64,000 nt of DNA from Undaria pinnatifida (GCA_012845835.1 JABAKD010000025.1:15291966-15355965), one strand, 5' to 3'. Counted from the stretch's first letter, positions 43,020 through 55,957 are shown. Translations and numbers: made by a program. The notes: generated from the sequence alone by a model not told the origin.

Positions 43020-43860
43020 ATTTGTACATACTGTAATGTTCTTTTGACTGGGGAGGAGAGAGGGAGCGGAGGACATGAAGGGGGGACGGGGGCGGGCGGG
43101 GGGGCAACGTGTCGGAGGCAAGTATTGGAGAACTTGTGATATATATTTTTTGGGTTATAAACTTTTCGGGTGGGCATTGGGCGGGGGTGAAGGGGAGCGG
43201 GGAGGAAGGGTACGGGGGGGAGGGGGGAGACGAGGGGTAAGACAGGGGTTAATTATACTTAAATATATATACATATAGCGTTTTGCGAGGGGGGGAAGTG
43301 AAGGAGTGGATATAAAAAATCGAGGGGGGGACGAAGACGCCCGGAGGAAGAAAGGATAGAGGGAAGAGGGGGAGAGAGGGGCTGATATATACATTTAGGA
43401 GGGGGGCTTTTTCAAAGTGATATATACATACTTTTTGACAGGGGAGGGTGGAGAGGGAAGAATCGGGGAGGAGGTATGATGTTCCGGGCGTAAATAGTCA
43501 AGAAGAAAAATATATGCATTTTTTGGCGGGGGCGGGGGGGGGGACGACCGGGCGGAGAACAGGCGGGTGAATGGTGGAGGGGGGGGGGGATATATGTTGG
43601 TCTTCTTCAAGTCATGTATTTATATTTCTGGAGAGGGGTGAGACAAGGAGGTGGGATAAGGGACTTGATATACCATATTTTGGGAGGGCTTGGTCAAACT
43701 GATATATACATAAAACGTTGGCAGGGGAAGGGGGGGGGGGAGGAGCACGGAAGTGGCCGGGCGGGGATCGGCCGGGGGGGAAAGGGGGAGCGTGGGGGGT
43801 CCTTTTTTTTTGCGGGGGTGGGGGGTTCTTATGATATATAAACATAGATAGACTATATAT
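43020..43860 (+). repeat. G-rich minisatellite with TGATATATACATA spacers
   Basis: Units of about 100-130 bp alternate a G-rich run (GGGGAGG, GGGGGGGG and similar) with TTTTTCAAAGTGATATATACA-like spacers and a short CTTTTTGACAGGGGAGGG start. The plus strand is consistently G-rich. ORFs on the complement are proline-rich artefacts. A related piece lies at 46150-46480. Confidence 0.65.
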
Positions 43861-43879
43861 TGTTTTTTGTTTTGTTGAG

Positions 43880-44212
43880 GGGACATGAATTTGGTCGGGA
43901 GTTTTTTTCGCCTTGGCCTCAGTATGTTATTCTCGGAACTGCAACTTGTCAAATCGCTTCGTTCAAGCGTCGTCATCGGAGGGAGGTTCCAACGCACTCC
44001 CGCCCTGCCTTATCCGTTCTACACCTTGACGTGAACGCGGATAGACGCTGAGCGAGACAAGAGAGAAGTTGCAAAAAAGTTGCATTTTAAATAGGTAATC
44101 TCAAGGCTTCGGTTGTATATTGACATCTGCAGCGTCTGCAGAGAGTGATGATTTTCAAAATTGGCAAAATTTCCAAACGGTAGTTGTTAAAGTTTTGAAT
44201 TTTGCGGTGGTA
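43880..44212 (-). repeat. R2 dispersed repeat, copy C (diverged)
   Basis: The same order of words as copies A and B (GGAACTG, TTCGTTCAAGCG, GACGTGAACGCGGAT, AGAAGTTGCAAAA, TTTCCAAACGGTA, TTTTGCGGTGG), but the minus-strand frame is broken. Confidence 0.55.
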
Positions 44213-44329
44213 CACCCTCGAGGGCTTGTTTTGCTTGATTGACGTTTAGCGCTTTTTTTGATTGACGTCTGCACGGCTTGAACGAATAAACACGGAAACT
44301 TTGTCAAGAATACGTTGAAAGAAGTTTAA

Positions 44330-45480
44330 CAAGGCTGCAAGACAAACGAAATACACCCACGAGAACGCGTGTTATAAGAGTAGTAGATCGCCCTAACTCG
44401 TCTTATTAAATTGCCTTTATGGCTGTTGAAGTGTTTCTCATTTTTAGCGTGCTAAGTCTGCACGTCAAACTGATATAAGCTCAAAAACGTTTCTTTGCGC
44501 GACCTCTTATGCAAATAACGTCCTTAGAGCTTGAACCACAAAACACTTGGAACGTGCTTGGTCTGCACGTCAACCTGATAAACGCCCAGAGTGGGTTTTT
44601 TGCGCGACGTACTATGAAAACAACGTTGTTAGAGCTTGCACCAATGAAACATGTAGACATACATGCCTTTTCAAATGGCGTTTGAAATGACGTAACTTAC
44701 AAACTGACATAATTTTCAAACTCATCTCCCAGGCAACCTGATGTAGGCTCAAACTCTTGTTTTTGCGCGATCTATGATGCAATCAACAATCCAAGTTGCG
44801 ACCGCGTAAATATTTGCTCGCTTAGTCAAGCGTCGACTCAGTAGACCAATGGTTTTCGCGTGACCGATTAAGCAGGTAACTAGGACTGACTTACGATAGC
44901 CCCCCCCCCCCCCCCCTTCCGAACCAGCGATTCATTTAATGAATGATTCGTGGCCGTTCAATACGACGAAGAATGCTATGGAAAGCATATCTTCACATGT
45001 TTTCTTATTTGCAAAAGACAATCGACCGATGACATCGGGGTGGCAAGATAAGGCAAGGGTCACCGTATTTCACGAGATAAGGCCTTGCCATTGGGCTGCT
45101 TTCAAAACAGACGATTTCGGTAAACAAAAGTTGGGGGGGATAGCGTATAACAACTCCCATCCTAGTTGCGTTTGTCTGGCTTGGCGTGTGCGGGGTATGA
45201 ATGAATACAACACAGGGAATTGAGAGATGTGCAGAATGCGTTGCAAAGGCGATTAGAAAGGCTGCAAGACGTACAAGATGCGTCCACAAGAGCGCGTGCT
45301 ATACCAGTAGGAGATTGCTCTACATTTTCATCTGTTTGTGTTGCGTTGTTGGCGATTTGAGGCCATGTTTCTCGTTTTGATTGTGCTTCGTCTGCGCATG
45401 AACCTGATATAGGCTCGAAAAAGTTTTTTTGCGCGACCTATTATGCAAATAACGTCTGCAGAGGTAGAGCCAATAAAACG
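44330..45480 (+). repeat. R5-related diverged repeats
   Basis: Blocks at 44330-44660 and 45255-45480 share GCGTGTTATA or GCGTGCTATACCAG, a GTGCTTxGTCTGCxC word, TTTGCGCGACC and TATGCAAATAACGTC with each other. They share their first part with the 2.2-2.6 kb R5 copies. A C-run lies at 44900-44916. No gene is seen between 44660 and 45255. Confidence 0.55.
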
Positions 45481-46059
45481 TGGGAAAAGGGTTTTTCAAC
45501 TGGCGTTTTTAAATGGCATCATTTTGCAAGCTGACATCGCTTGTATACTCTTGACCCAGGCAACGCGATAAAAGTCCAAGTGATATTTTTTGTATACTCC
45601 ATCTACCAGATAGCAACAGGCATTAAAATAGATTTCGAGGAATTAAATGACCAAAGCAGCGATCACAACGTGTTTCACGCAAGAATACCGTCAGTAAGCC
45701 TCTGCGCGATCAGAAAATACACATACAGACAGTCTGTCTGCGAGCGTCGGATTTAGATACTATGGTTTATGGTGAAGCAGAAGATGGTTCAGTGGGCACG
45801 TCTCAGTGGCTACGTAGAGAATATGCCGCATACATGGCCACCCCTTTGGTGGCCCTGGATGCTTTGTCGAATACCAACATTACATCCTGAAGCACACTCG
45901 AAATGTCTCTTCGTGGCCAGACTGGAGGGTCAGTCTGGGTGGGCTCGCAATGGGATTCACGCAAGAAACGGAAGAAATAAGTAGACCGCTGTCAGTATAT
46001 ATCGATCCCTTGGCAATGCTTTACAATCTATATACGCAGACTATGTGTTGTGTGGTAAT
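45481..46059. other. No gene recognised
   Basis: Short ORFs without motifs. Confidence 0.35.
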
Positions 46060-46148
46060 GATATTGAATTGAACAAGTCGTAGTGCTGCCCTGCCCAACC
46101 CGGATCATGGGTGCCGCATTCACCGGCACACATGCGGAGCCCTTGTAT
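46060..46148 (+). repeat. R4 dispersed repeat, copy C (3' part)
   Basis: AACAAGTCGTAGTGCTGCCC, then ATTCACCGGCACACATGCGG and AGCCCTTGTA match the distal part of R4 copies A and B. Confidence 0.5.
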
Positions 46149-46500
46149 ATACGTATATTGTGCGTGGGGGGGTTCAGTCAAGCTGATGTGTATACATAGA
46201 TTTTAACTGGGAAGGGATGGGGAGAGAAGAGGAGAGGGGAGGGGCAAGAGGCGGTGGGGCGGATAAAATACTCCGCGTAATTGTTAGAGAAGTGGAATAA
46301 GATATATTTTCGGGCGAGAGAGGCCGGAGGCGGGGGTAAAGGAAGGAAATTAGGAGAGATTGTATAAGTATTTACCCGGAAATGGAGGAGGGCTAGGGGC
46401 GGGGGTGGAGGTCGGTGGAGGCGATGAGCACAGTGGCCAGCGTTGCGACAGTCGGCAACGGTACTGTAAGTATTACTGTTAGCCGGGACGTTGCACAACG
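46149..46500 (+). repeat. G-rich minisatellite fragment
   Basis: GGGGGGTTCAGTCAAGCTGATGTG and similar G-rich runs (split here as GGGGGGTTCAG and TCAAGCTGATGTG) match the unit of 43020-43860. The tract is G-rich on the plus strand. Confidence 0.5.
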
Positions 46501-46959
46501 CATCCTTTATGATCCGAACAGTGCGGTATATTGACCGAGGGCTTCTAGAGCTTTCTAATCTGCAGCTTTATGGGGAGGAGCAGGCCTAGAGGGGCGGGGG
46601 CGTGAGGCAGGTACGAGACGACGTAGTGCCGACTGTGATGACAACGTCGTTTGAAAGACAAGAGGGGGGGGAGACCACGTAATACAAGGAAAACAGTTCT
46701 GGTGAGGTCGGATAATGAAGAAGCGTGACCTAGGAATGTGGAGGCGAGGGTAGGGTGTTTAGCAGGATGGTGGGGATATTGGAAGCGCGGAGGGGGTAGT
46801 TTGAGGCATAACTCGTGCGGTGGGTCGATAATAGGTTGGCGGACGGTCTGACCAGGTGGAAAGTGGGGCAGACTCCCGAGAAACCACACGCGCGATGTCC
46901 CGGAATCGCTTGCCAAGTGCAGGGGTTGGAACGCGGAAGCGACTCCCGTCTTAGGAGAT

Positions 46960-47940
46960 ATTGAGAGGGGACACGGTTGGAGGTGAATCGGGGGATGCGG
47001 GTGAGCTGGAGGTCTATCGGCAGAAAGGGCGCTGGCTGCGGAAAGACATGGGGGAGATGGAGATCATAGAATTTGCCGGGTTTACCGGGTACTGTTGCGC
47101 AGGGAAAGGGGACACAGAGTCGACGACAGTGGGCGAGTTGGTGACGATCAATTTCTACCATGAGCAGCTCTTAGGGGCGTCAGTGCCCATGATTGACCGT
47201 TGAATAGGTCGGATGGAAAAGGGAAAAACAAAGCACACGTAGTTATGGGTAGTCAGCAGGGAGAGAGGAAGCCGTTGGTGTTTGGAGAGTGGCAATGGGA
47301 ATGCAGGGGGACATTCAGGAATATCGGGTAGGTGGGAGATATTTTGTAACGGTCTGGCACTGTCAAATGTAATTTTGCGGCAGTCGTAATTTTTTTTGCA
47401 AAACGTAGAGGGGTATACCGTAAACTTTTCTGTTCTCATCGGAGTATGTGTCTTTTTCAGAAAGAACGAGCAGTTTGCCAAAATCAAAACGACACGAAGC
47501 CAATAAAGTAGAAGTGAGGTTCAGGAGACCGAACGGGGACCAGGCGATAAAGAGGGCCGTCCCGGTGAGAACAAAGAATGATCTTGAGGAGGGACAGGAA
47601 GGACAGGGCGGGGTCTCTCAGCGGAGCCTTTACCATGTACTTAACGAGAAATTGACGGAGGAAGCTCCCTTGATCTCATAGTAAGAGAGGGAGGTATGGT
47701 CCAGGGGGCGGAGAACCCGATGCTCATAGAGGGTATTGCAAGGGAAGTGTACCAAGGGTGAGACTGATTCTACAATATTTCACGTTGCATTCGGGGAGAA
47801 TACAAGGGGCGACAAATCTCTCAGCGACAAGCGTGCCAGAGGTTGTAACATAGAAACAATGCGGTCGTCAGATTCGTTCACGTTGAGCGTTAGGGCGAAC
47901 GTGGAGAACCCGGTCTGTGTGTAAGGTGTGTTGAAGCACG
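46960..47940 (+). pseudogene. Tyrosine recombinase (integrase-like), decayed
   Basis: Three plus-strand pieces fall in the order expected for a eukaryotic tyrosine recombinase of the kind carried by Crypton or DIRS-type elements. 46961-47203 is the N-terminal DNA-binding part (GYCCAGKG, STTVGELVTINFYHEQ). 47240-47460 contains scattered frame-shifted remnants related to the start of the catalytic domain. 47448-47681 includes NKVEVRFRRPNGDQ and KRAVPVRTK. 47736-47924 ends with SDSFTLSVRANVENP, resembling the segment around the catalytic Tyr near the C-terminus; here the aligned Tyr position reads Ser. Stops and frameshifts separate the pieces. I identify the family from remembered sequence style, without a search. 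The parent element type is uncertain. Confidence 0.5.
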
Positions 47941-48713
47941 GACCAGGGGTGTTTGAGCGACAACCGGGACAAGGGCTACATGGGGCGGAATGAGGATTGT
48001 ACTACTTTGCCCGGTTATATATGGACCGCTTGGGAAACTGCTAATTGAACCCAAACGGCCAGTGCAGGTATCCGAACGGACAGGCGGCGCTTTCGCGGTT
48101 TCGCAGGGGGGGACGTCTCACGAGCGGAGGGCGATCGGTAGGTAGGTTGACCGCGTTTCGTGTATTATGGTCGCGGAGGGGTAAGCCACAGGAGAAATGG
48201 GGAGAGCGGCCCATCCTATTCCACCTCCTTCATTCTACTTTATATAGAGGTAGGCAAGGCGTACGCATCCTGGGGGGGACGGAGGCAGTGCAGCCCTTCC
48301 CTCCCCATTCATCATTTCGGCTTTTTCGATCATTACAAAGCATCTTTCGTGGAGGTATAACACAAAGAGGAAGATTGTCGTGGGGCCATCCTGGTTTCCT
48401 TGGTAACACATAGGAAGATCGAACGGTAGAGGAGCATATTTGGGGCGGTTTTCAATGTAGGATAACGGGATGTGTGGTGCACTGCGGTTGGTCACAGAGT
48501 GCTCACGGGAGCGCAGTCGTCTGAGCGGGGGGGTTTGCAAGCTTCCGGCGGACTCCGGTTGCCAACTACGGCTCAGCGACCCACCTTTCACCCTACCTCT
48601 GGGTAGAGCTGCCCCACACATTTCAGGAGCGCCGGCCCGTCTTAGGTGATGGGGGCGTCTTGCTGGTGCAGCGCTCTTCATTCACACCCATCGCGTGTCC
48701 CTGTCTTTAAGCA
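47941..48713. other. No gene recognised
   Basis: Short ORFs only. This interval would contain the 5' noncoding part or LTR of the decayed Copia-type element that follows, but I cannot delimit it. Confidence 0.35.
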
Positions 48714-50270
48714 ATGGCGAACTCATCAAGCTCCTATTCTGGGCTCCACCGTTTACTAGATTCCATTGGACAATGCTCTGGGTCTACCTTTCGCGTGTAG
48801 AAGGAGTGCTTCGAGCACGTCATCAACGTCCATGCGCCGGAGCTTGTCACGGGCTTACACGGATCGGCTCGGCCAGACTCTCTGGCTGCTACTCCGGCTG
48901 ACGTTACCGCTTGTGGGACAAAGCCGACAGCCGCCTCTACTCCCTCCTGTTCTTCGCGACTACCTGCTTGGCGCGGATCACAGTTCAGGCTCACCGAATG
49001 GCGGGCACTAGCACCAAAGGCAACGGACAGTTAGCTTGGGCGGCTCTGAACGTGCGGTTCGACGCCCACACCCAGGAAGCTTGACGAGCGTGCCACGAGG
49101 AGCTCTTCGCCCTCACGCACGTTGCGGATGGGGATCCTGTTGGCTTCTTCTCCAAGGGATGCGAGCTCAAGCTCCGCCTCGAGACTCTGGGGCAGAAAGT
49201 ATCCGACGAAGTCTACCTGGATATCATGCTCTCGGGCCGGACGCCTGCCCCGGAATACCACTTTATCAGGGAGATGCACTACCGAAACGAATTTACATCG
49301 GTCGACTGTCTTCAGGACACGGCCAACCACTTCTTTGTGGACCAGCAGTCGCGCAAGGCGGCCGGGCCTGCCGTCTCGGGCAGGGGAGCCGCGATGGCTG
49401 CGTCCAGCTACGACCAGTGCCACCGCTGCAAGGAGTTTGGACATTTCCAGCGAGATTTTCCGAAGTCTGCGCAGCCGTCCCGACCGACGAAATGGAAGAA
49501 GCCAGGCAAAAAGCGCGGAAGTGGGAGGAGTGGGCAGTCCAGGTGGTGCTCCTTTCACCGCACGAAGATGCACAGCGATGCTGAGTGCAAGCATCAGCAG
49601 GACAACCGAAACAAGAAGAAGCGAGAGGAGCTTCGAGGGTTGGTTGCGAACCTGCCACTACTTCAGGCAGCCGGTGTAGGTGATTTCTCTCACTTGGCGC
49701 AGCCGTTTAAGGCGGCGGCGCCCCAGGCGTCTCAAACCCCTTCGCAACCAACCACGTTCGTGTTCTCCTTCATCGCTCTCGGCGCCTCTGCAGATCGCGC
49801 CCCCTCGCCGGCAGCTTCCGCGTCTGCCTCATCCGCGTCGTCTGGGCGGGACCACCACTTGCCTTTCGAGTACTTCATTGCTTTCATGGCTTCTCCTACG
49901 GCAGAGTCGTCGTTTGCTCCTTTTCGATTCGACGGATCGTCCATCCTTATGTTGGTGGATTGCAGAGCGACGGACAATTTCCTAGATCCTGCGCTTACGC
50001 CTGGCGTGCGGGGTCACATGCGTAATATTGAAAACCTTCGGATCCCGCTCCCGATCATTGTCGCTGGGTAAGCACGTTCTTCCTAGCGTTACGACGGGGG
50101 TACTCTTCGGCACGAACGCCGACGACAGCGGCCACGACAGGCAAGTTTCCTTCCTTGTCGTCATAGCACCGGGGCCGGGGAGTAACCTCTTCTCCGTCAC
50201 CGCTGCGCTGTCAAAGGGAGTATCTCCCCTCTTTTATCCGGACAACCCCAGGCTGGAGTCGGGGGAGGTA
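48714..50270 (+). pseudogene. Copia-type Gag-protease relic, decayed
   Basis: A Gag starting MANSSSSYSGLHRLLDS at 48714 continues after a frameshift near 48760 (WTMLWVYLSRVEGVLRARH). It then runs from 48902 in one frame, with in-frame stops at 48899 and 49082, to 50071. That frame carries YRLWDKADSRLYSLLFF, a zinc knuckle at 49420-49460 (CHRCKEFGHFQRDF, last Cys replaced by Phe), a second Cys/His site (WCSFHRTKMHSDAEC) near 49550 and a degraded protease site near 49955 (VDCRATDNF instead of VDSGATxxF). After a further frameshift near 50060 the protease C-terminal part continues (SNLFSVTAALSKGV, NPRLESGEV) until about 50270. There similarity stops at an inverted junction. Confidence 0.8.
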
Positions 50271-50600
50271 GTCGTAGACCTTGCGGTCGTTGAGGCTTTT
50301 CATCTCGCGTTCGGCAGCCGCGTTCCATTTTGCTGTGCCCGGTGAGGCCCGTGCTTCCTGGATGATACGAGGCACGTCTGGTTGCACTGCCCTTACGGCG
50401 TATGCGTATTCCGTAAATCCCAATGTGACGTCCGTTTGCGCGACGTCAGGAAACTCCCCTATCGCGGGAAACGCGTACGAAAGCCGACGAAGCTCGCTGA
50501 GGATCTTCTGGTTGGGCACGCGCAATATCGCCCGTGTAGTCCTGGTGTCAGGAGGGGCTGACATGGAGCCGCGATAACCACAGGAACCACGCCCACTCAA
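50265..50600 (-). pseudogene. Copia-type reverse transcriptase N-terminal fragment, inverted
   Basis: Read on the minus strand, VPRIIQEARASPGTAKWNAA then EREMKSLNDRKVYDYLP match the conserved entry of Copia reverse transcriptase (P..Y.EA...P....W..A...EM.SL). It begins within 10 bp of the end of the plus-strand protease similarity, so two parts of one element, or of two, are joined tail to tail. The rest of the polymerase is missing. Confidence 0.7.
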
Positions 50601-53600
50601 TGAACCACGTCCACCACACGTCGCGATCCCTCCCAGCTGTGATATCAGCAACATACATACCCGTACCACTCCATGTCATTTCGGGTGATATCATGCCCTC
50701 ACGTACTTACCAATTTCTTGACGAAATTAATGAAATGTTAGAGTTACGTTGGTTGCCCAGAGGTATCCATGCACAAGGTACACAATCCATAAATACCCAG
50801 ACGGTAACCCAGTGCCCGTGCCACATCTAATGTTCTCCTTGGCACCACCTGCGAAAGGTCAACGATCCTAATAGTAAACACCTATCACGTAACGACGAGC
50901 ACGGACCAGGCCGGACTCGATCAACACACCACTCCGTCTCTGATACCATCAACTTAGGTAGTTTTACCACTTGATGTCATATCAGGTATCATCATCTCCC
51001 GAACCAATTACTCATTGCTTGGGACAATCAATATAACGTTTCCGTCACGCCATTTGCTAAAATGAACACAAGGAAGACATGCGGAATCCAGTGCATATCC
51101 AAACGCTAACCAAATACCCATGCCCCATCTCAATGCCTCCTGGATAGCAACTCTACGAAACGTCAAATACCTTAGTGGAAACCAGCTACAAGGTACCAAA
51201 GAGCCGGGGGAAGACACGACTCGACCAACACACCACTCAGTCTCGGATACCCGCAACTTACGTACTGGTACTATTTCACGTCATATCAAGTATCATCATC
51301 GTCCAAAGTACTCACACATTACATAGGGTAATTCATGAAAAGTTTCGGTAACGCCAGCTGCTCAAAGGTATTTGTTCAATAGGTACATGATCCATTATTA
51401 TACTGAGGGTTACCAAATACTCATGACCCTTCCTATACCCTCTTGGGACCCACCTACGAGAAGTCGGCGATCCTCAAGGAAACCACCTACCAGGTATCAA
51501 ACTTCAGGCGCCAGACCCGACTCGACCGACACACCACTCCGTCTGTAGCAACTTAGGTACTTGTACCAGTTCATGTCACATCAGGTATCATCATCGCCCG
51601 AAGTACCTACTCATTTCCCAGGGTAATACATGAAAAATTACAGTTACGCCGGGTGACAAAAGGTATGCACGCAAATGGTTCACAATCTTCAAATATTCAG
51701 ACGGTAACCCAGTTCCCATGCCCCATCCCATAGTCTCGCCGGCCCCACCTATCAAACGTCAATGATTCTTAAAGAAACCACCTACCGTGTACCAAACATG
51801 AGGGGCCAGACCTGAATTGAGCAACACACCTCTCCGTATGTGATATCAGCTATTTACATACTCGTACAAGTCCATTTTTAGTCAGGTATCATCTTCGTCA
51901 AAAGTACTTACCGTTTACTTAAGGTGATACATGAAGTCTTACAGTTACTCTGGATGCCCAAAGGTATCCAAACAAAATATACGGAATCAGCGCACATCCA
52001 GGGGGTAACCCACTACCTATGCTCCATCCCATAGACTTCTGGACCCGACTACGAAAAGTCACATATCGTCAAGGAAACCACCTACTTCGCAGGTATCAAG
52101 CAGCAGCGGCTAGGCAATGCTCGACGAACCACACCGTCCGTGACATCAGCAACTTACATACCCGTACCACTGTGCGTCATATCGGGTATTGTCATCGCCA
52201 GAAGCACTTGCCCATTACCTTATGTAATAGATGGAAAGTTACAGTTACTGTGGACGCCGAAAGGTATCCAAATACGCAATCCGTGCACATCCAGAGAATA
52301 ACCCGATACCCATGCCCCATCCCGTAGCCTCCTGTATCCGACCTACGAAAAGTTATAGAACATCAAGGAAATCACCTATCAAGTATCCAAGAGCAGGGGT
52401 CAGACCGGACTCGACCAACACACCACTTCATCTCTGATATCAGCAACTTACATACCCGTATCACTCCATATCACATCAGGTATCATTCTCATCACGAAGT
52501 ACTTACCAATTATGAGGGTAATGTATGAAAAGCGACAGTTACGCCGGCAGTTCAAAGGTTTAGTCTACACAAAAAAAGATACGGAATATGTGCACATCCA
52601 CAGGGTAACCCAATACCCATGCCACACCCCGTAGACTCCTGGACCCGACCCACAAAAATTCATAGATCGTCGAGTAAACCAACTACCAGGTATCAAACAG
52701 CAAGGCCAGACCCTCCCTGATGAAACACCACTCCATCCGTAGTGGCATCAACTTACATACTTGTAGCACTTCATGTCATGTCACGTATCATCATCGCCGA
52801 GAAGACCTAACGAGAACTAAGCGAAAGAAATGAAAAGTGACAGTTACGGCAGTTGTCCAAAGGCATACAAAGGTAGAGTTACTCGGGCTCCCCAAAGGTA
52901 TCTAAACCAAGATTCGAAATCCGTGCACATCCAGAGGGTAACCCAAAACCCATGCCCCACCGCCTAGCGTCCTGGACCTGACCTACGAAAGTCATAGATC
53001 ATCAAGAAACCATCTACTATGTGGGTATCAAACAGCAGGGGCCATACTTTACTCGAAGAACACACTACTCCGTCTGTGATATCATCAGCAACTTACATTG
53101 TACCCGAACCACTCCATGTCATATCGGGTATCACTATCGCCAGAAGTACTTACCCATTACTTAAGGTATACAATGACAAGTGACAGTTACTCTGGGTGCC
53201 CCAAGGAATCTAAACAAATGATTCGGATTCCATTCACACCCGGAGGATATATTCTCCATCGTGTAGTCTAGCTTCCTGGACCCGTTCTACGAATAGACAT
53301 AGATAATCAAGGTAACCACCCACCAGGTATCCAAGATCAGGGGTCAGACCCGACTCGACCAACACACCACTCAGTCTGTGATATCAGCAACTTACAGGCT
53401 TGTACTACTCCATATCAAATCAGGCATCATAATCGTCATGAAGCACTTACCAATTACCTACGGTAAAAATTGAAGAGGTAGTTACGCCGGCTGCCCAAAG
53501 GTATACACAACAAATATGCAGAAGCTGTGCACATCCACAGGGTAACTCAATACGCATGTCCCATTCAAAACGAGTGCTGGACCCGACCTACGACAAATTT

Positions 53601-55065
53601 TTGATCGTCAAGGAAACCCCCTACCAAGTATCAAACAGGAGGGCCAGACCCTACCTGATGAACACACCACTTTAGCTGTGATATCAGCAACTTACATACT
53701 CGTATCACTCTATGTCATATCAGGTATCATCATCGCCAAGAGGACTTACCGAACACTTACGATAAGAAATGAAAACTGATAGGAACGCCAGTTGCCCAAA
53801 GGCATACAAACAAGAAAGTGATACGGAATCGGTGCACATCAAGAGGGTAACCCAAATCTCATTTGCCATCCAATATACTCCTCTACCCGACCTGGGAAGA
53901 GTCATAGACCATCTAGGAACCCAGCTACCATACCGTCATAGCAGTAGGGGGCAGACCCTACTCGACGAACACACCACTCCGTCTGTGATATCAGCAACTT
54001 AGATATTCGTACCACTCCATATCATATTAAGTATCATCATCGCCACGAAGTACTCACCAATTACTTACGGTAAATTTTGAAGGGCGACAGTTTCGCCGCG
54101 TGCGCAAAGATGTCCAACAAAAATTACGGAACCTGTGCACATCCAGGTGGAAATTCAATGCCTATTTCCCAATCCGTAGACTCCTGGACCCGACATACGA
54201 AAGTTCATAGATCCTGAAGAAAGCCACCTACCAGGTATCACACAGCAGGGCTAGAACCTGTCTGAGGAACACACCACTCCGTCCGTGATAGCAGCGACTT
54301 ACATACTCGTAGCATTCCATTTCATATCAGGTATCATCATCGACATATGGACTTACTGAATACTAAAGGTAAGAAAAACGAAACGTGACAGTTACACCAG
54401 TTGCCCAAAGGCGTCCAAAACAAGAAGAAACGGAATCGGTGCACATACATACAGAGGGTATCCCAATGCACATTTGCCATCCAATATACTCCTTGGCCCG
54501 ACGTACGAAGAGTCACAGATCATCTAGGAAGCCACCTATTGTACAGGTATGAAGCAGCAGGAGGCAGACCCTACTCGACGAACACACCACTGCGTCCGTC
54601 ATACATATCAGAAAATTGGATACTCGAACTACTCCATATCACATCTGATTCATCAAGTATCATCATCGCCACGAAGTACTTACCAATTACTTACGGTAAT
54701 AGATGAAGAGCGACAGTTACACCCGGCTGCCCAAAGTTATCCAACAAAGATTACGGAATCTGTGCACATCCACGGGGTAAATCAATACCTATTCTCCATT
54801 ACGTGGACTTCTGGACCCGACTACGAAAATCCATAGATCCCCAAGGAAACCACTTACCAGGTATCAAACAGCAAGGCAAGACCTACTCGACGAACACACT
54901 ATTCCGTCTGTGATGTCAGCAACTTACATACGCGTACAACTCCATATCGCATCAGGCATCATCATCGCCACGACGCACTTTTCAATTATGATAATAATCG
55001 ACAGCTACGCCCGCGGCCCAAAGATATTCAAACAAAAGAGACGGACTCCGTGCGTATCCATTTCC

Positions 55066-55885
55066 TATAGATGATATTACATGTGACCTAAACCTCTTGA
55101 AAATCCTTCGCCCCCTGCCCCCCCCCGCCGTTTTTATTTTTATTCTCCTCGCTTTCTCTTGCTTAAACGCCCCACCTACTATCGAAATTCGCCAGAGTAA
55201 TAAACTATCCCACGCCCTGGATATCGCCTCGTTGTCGTTTCGGAGCCATCCATGTCGCTGCTGCAATTCCCACCCACCCCGGCCACCTACGCCCCCTCCT
55301 TCCCCACCACCAGCACCATCGCCTAGACGTAGCATCACGCGTATGGCAAACCCCTACATGTATGCGACCTAAGGCCCTACCCCCCACCCCCGGCCCCCCC
55401 CGCCACATTCCCGCCCCCTCTCCTCCAAGAAAGTTTTTTAGTTTCCACGCACAAAGTGACCTGCCCCACCCGTCCCCTGCCCCCCGTCCGCCCCTCCCGC
55501 CCCCGTTTTGATCAAAATCAAGCCCCCACGTCCTTAAAAACTCCACTCTCCCCTCATCGGATATTCTTCTCACAGGATTCATTTAATAAACGGACGCATT
55601 TCCTTCCACAGCTATCAGATTTTGTTCCCCTCAAAAACGGTTTTAGAGTTTCCGTGCCCAGACTGAATAACATCACCCTGTTGACCCTGATAGCTACACT
55701 GTAGTTGCAAGGGGGGTCGCCGACCAAAATATATATATATCGTTAATGAGGACACACAACCCGTAATACGCGCGATCGGAGTATCACACACAGCTTGCAA
55801 AGATCAGTTGCGACAAAATGTTCGCGTATAACAAGCTGCTACATATCTTTGATCTCACAGCCGAAGTGTATTTGAATAATATTTG
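55066..55885 (+). mobile_element. R1 retroposon-like repeat, near full-length copy n (in satellite)
   Basis: It starts at the shared 5' end (ATGTGACCTAAACCTCTTGA) and ends at the 3' end (TCACAGCCGAAGTGTATTTG). It contains the modules and C-rich linkers and a 30-bp insertion within the terminal peptide region near 55815-55850. It is directly followed by copy o. Confidence 0.75.
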
Positions 55886-55908
55886 TGACCTAAACCTCCT
55901 AAAAAATC

Positions 55909-55957
<49 letters not shown>

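Noticed and set aside
43020-43860. Proline-rich proteins on the minus strand
   Set aside because: They come from the complement of G-rich minisatellite units.
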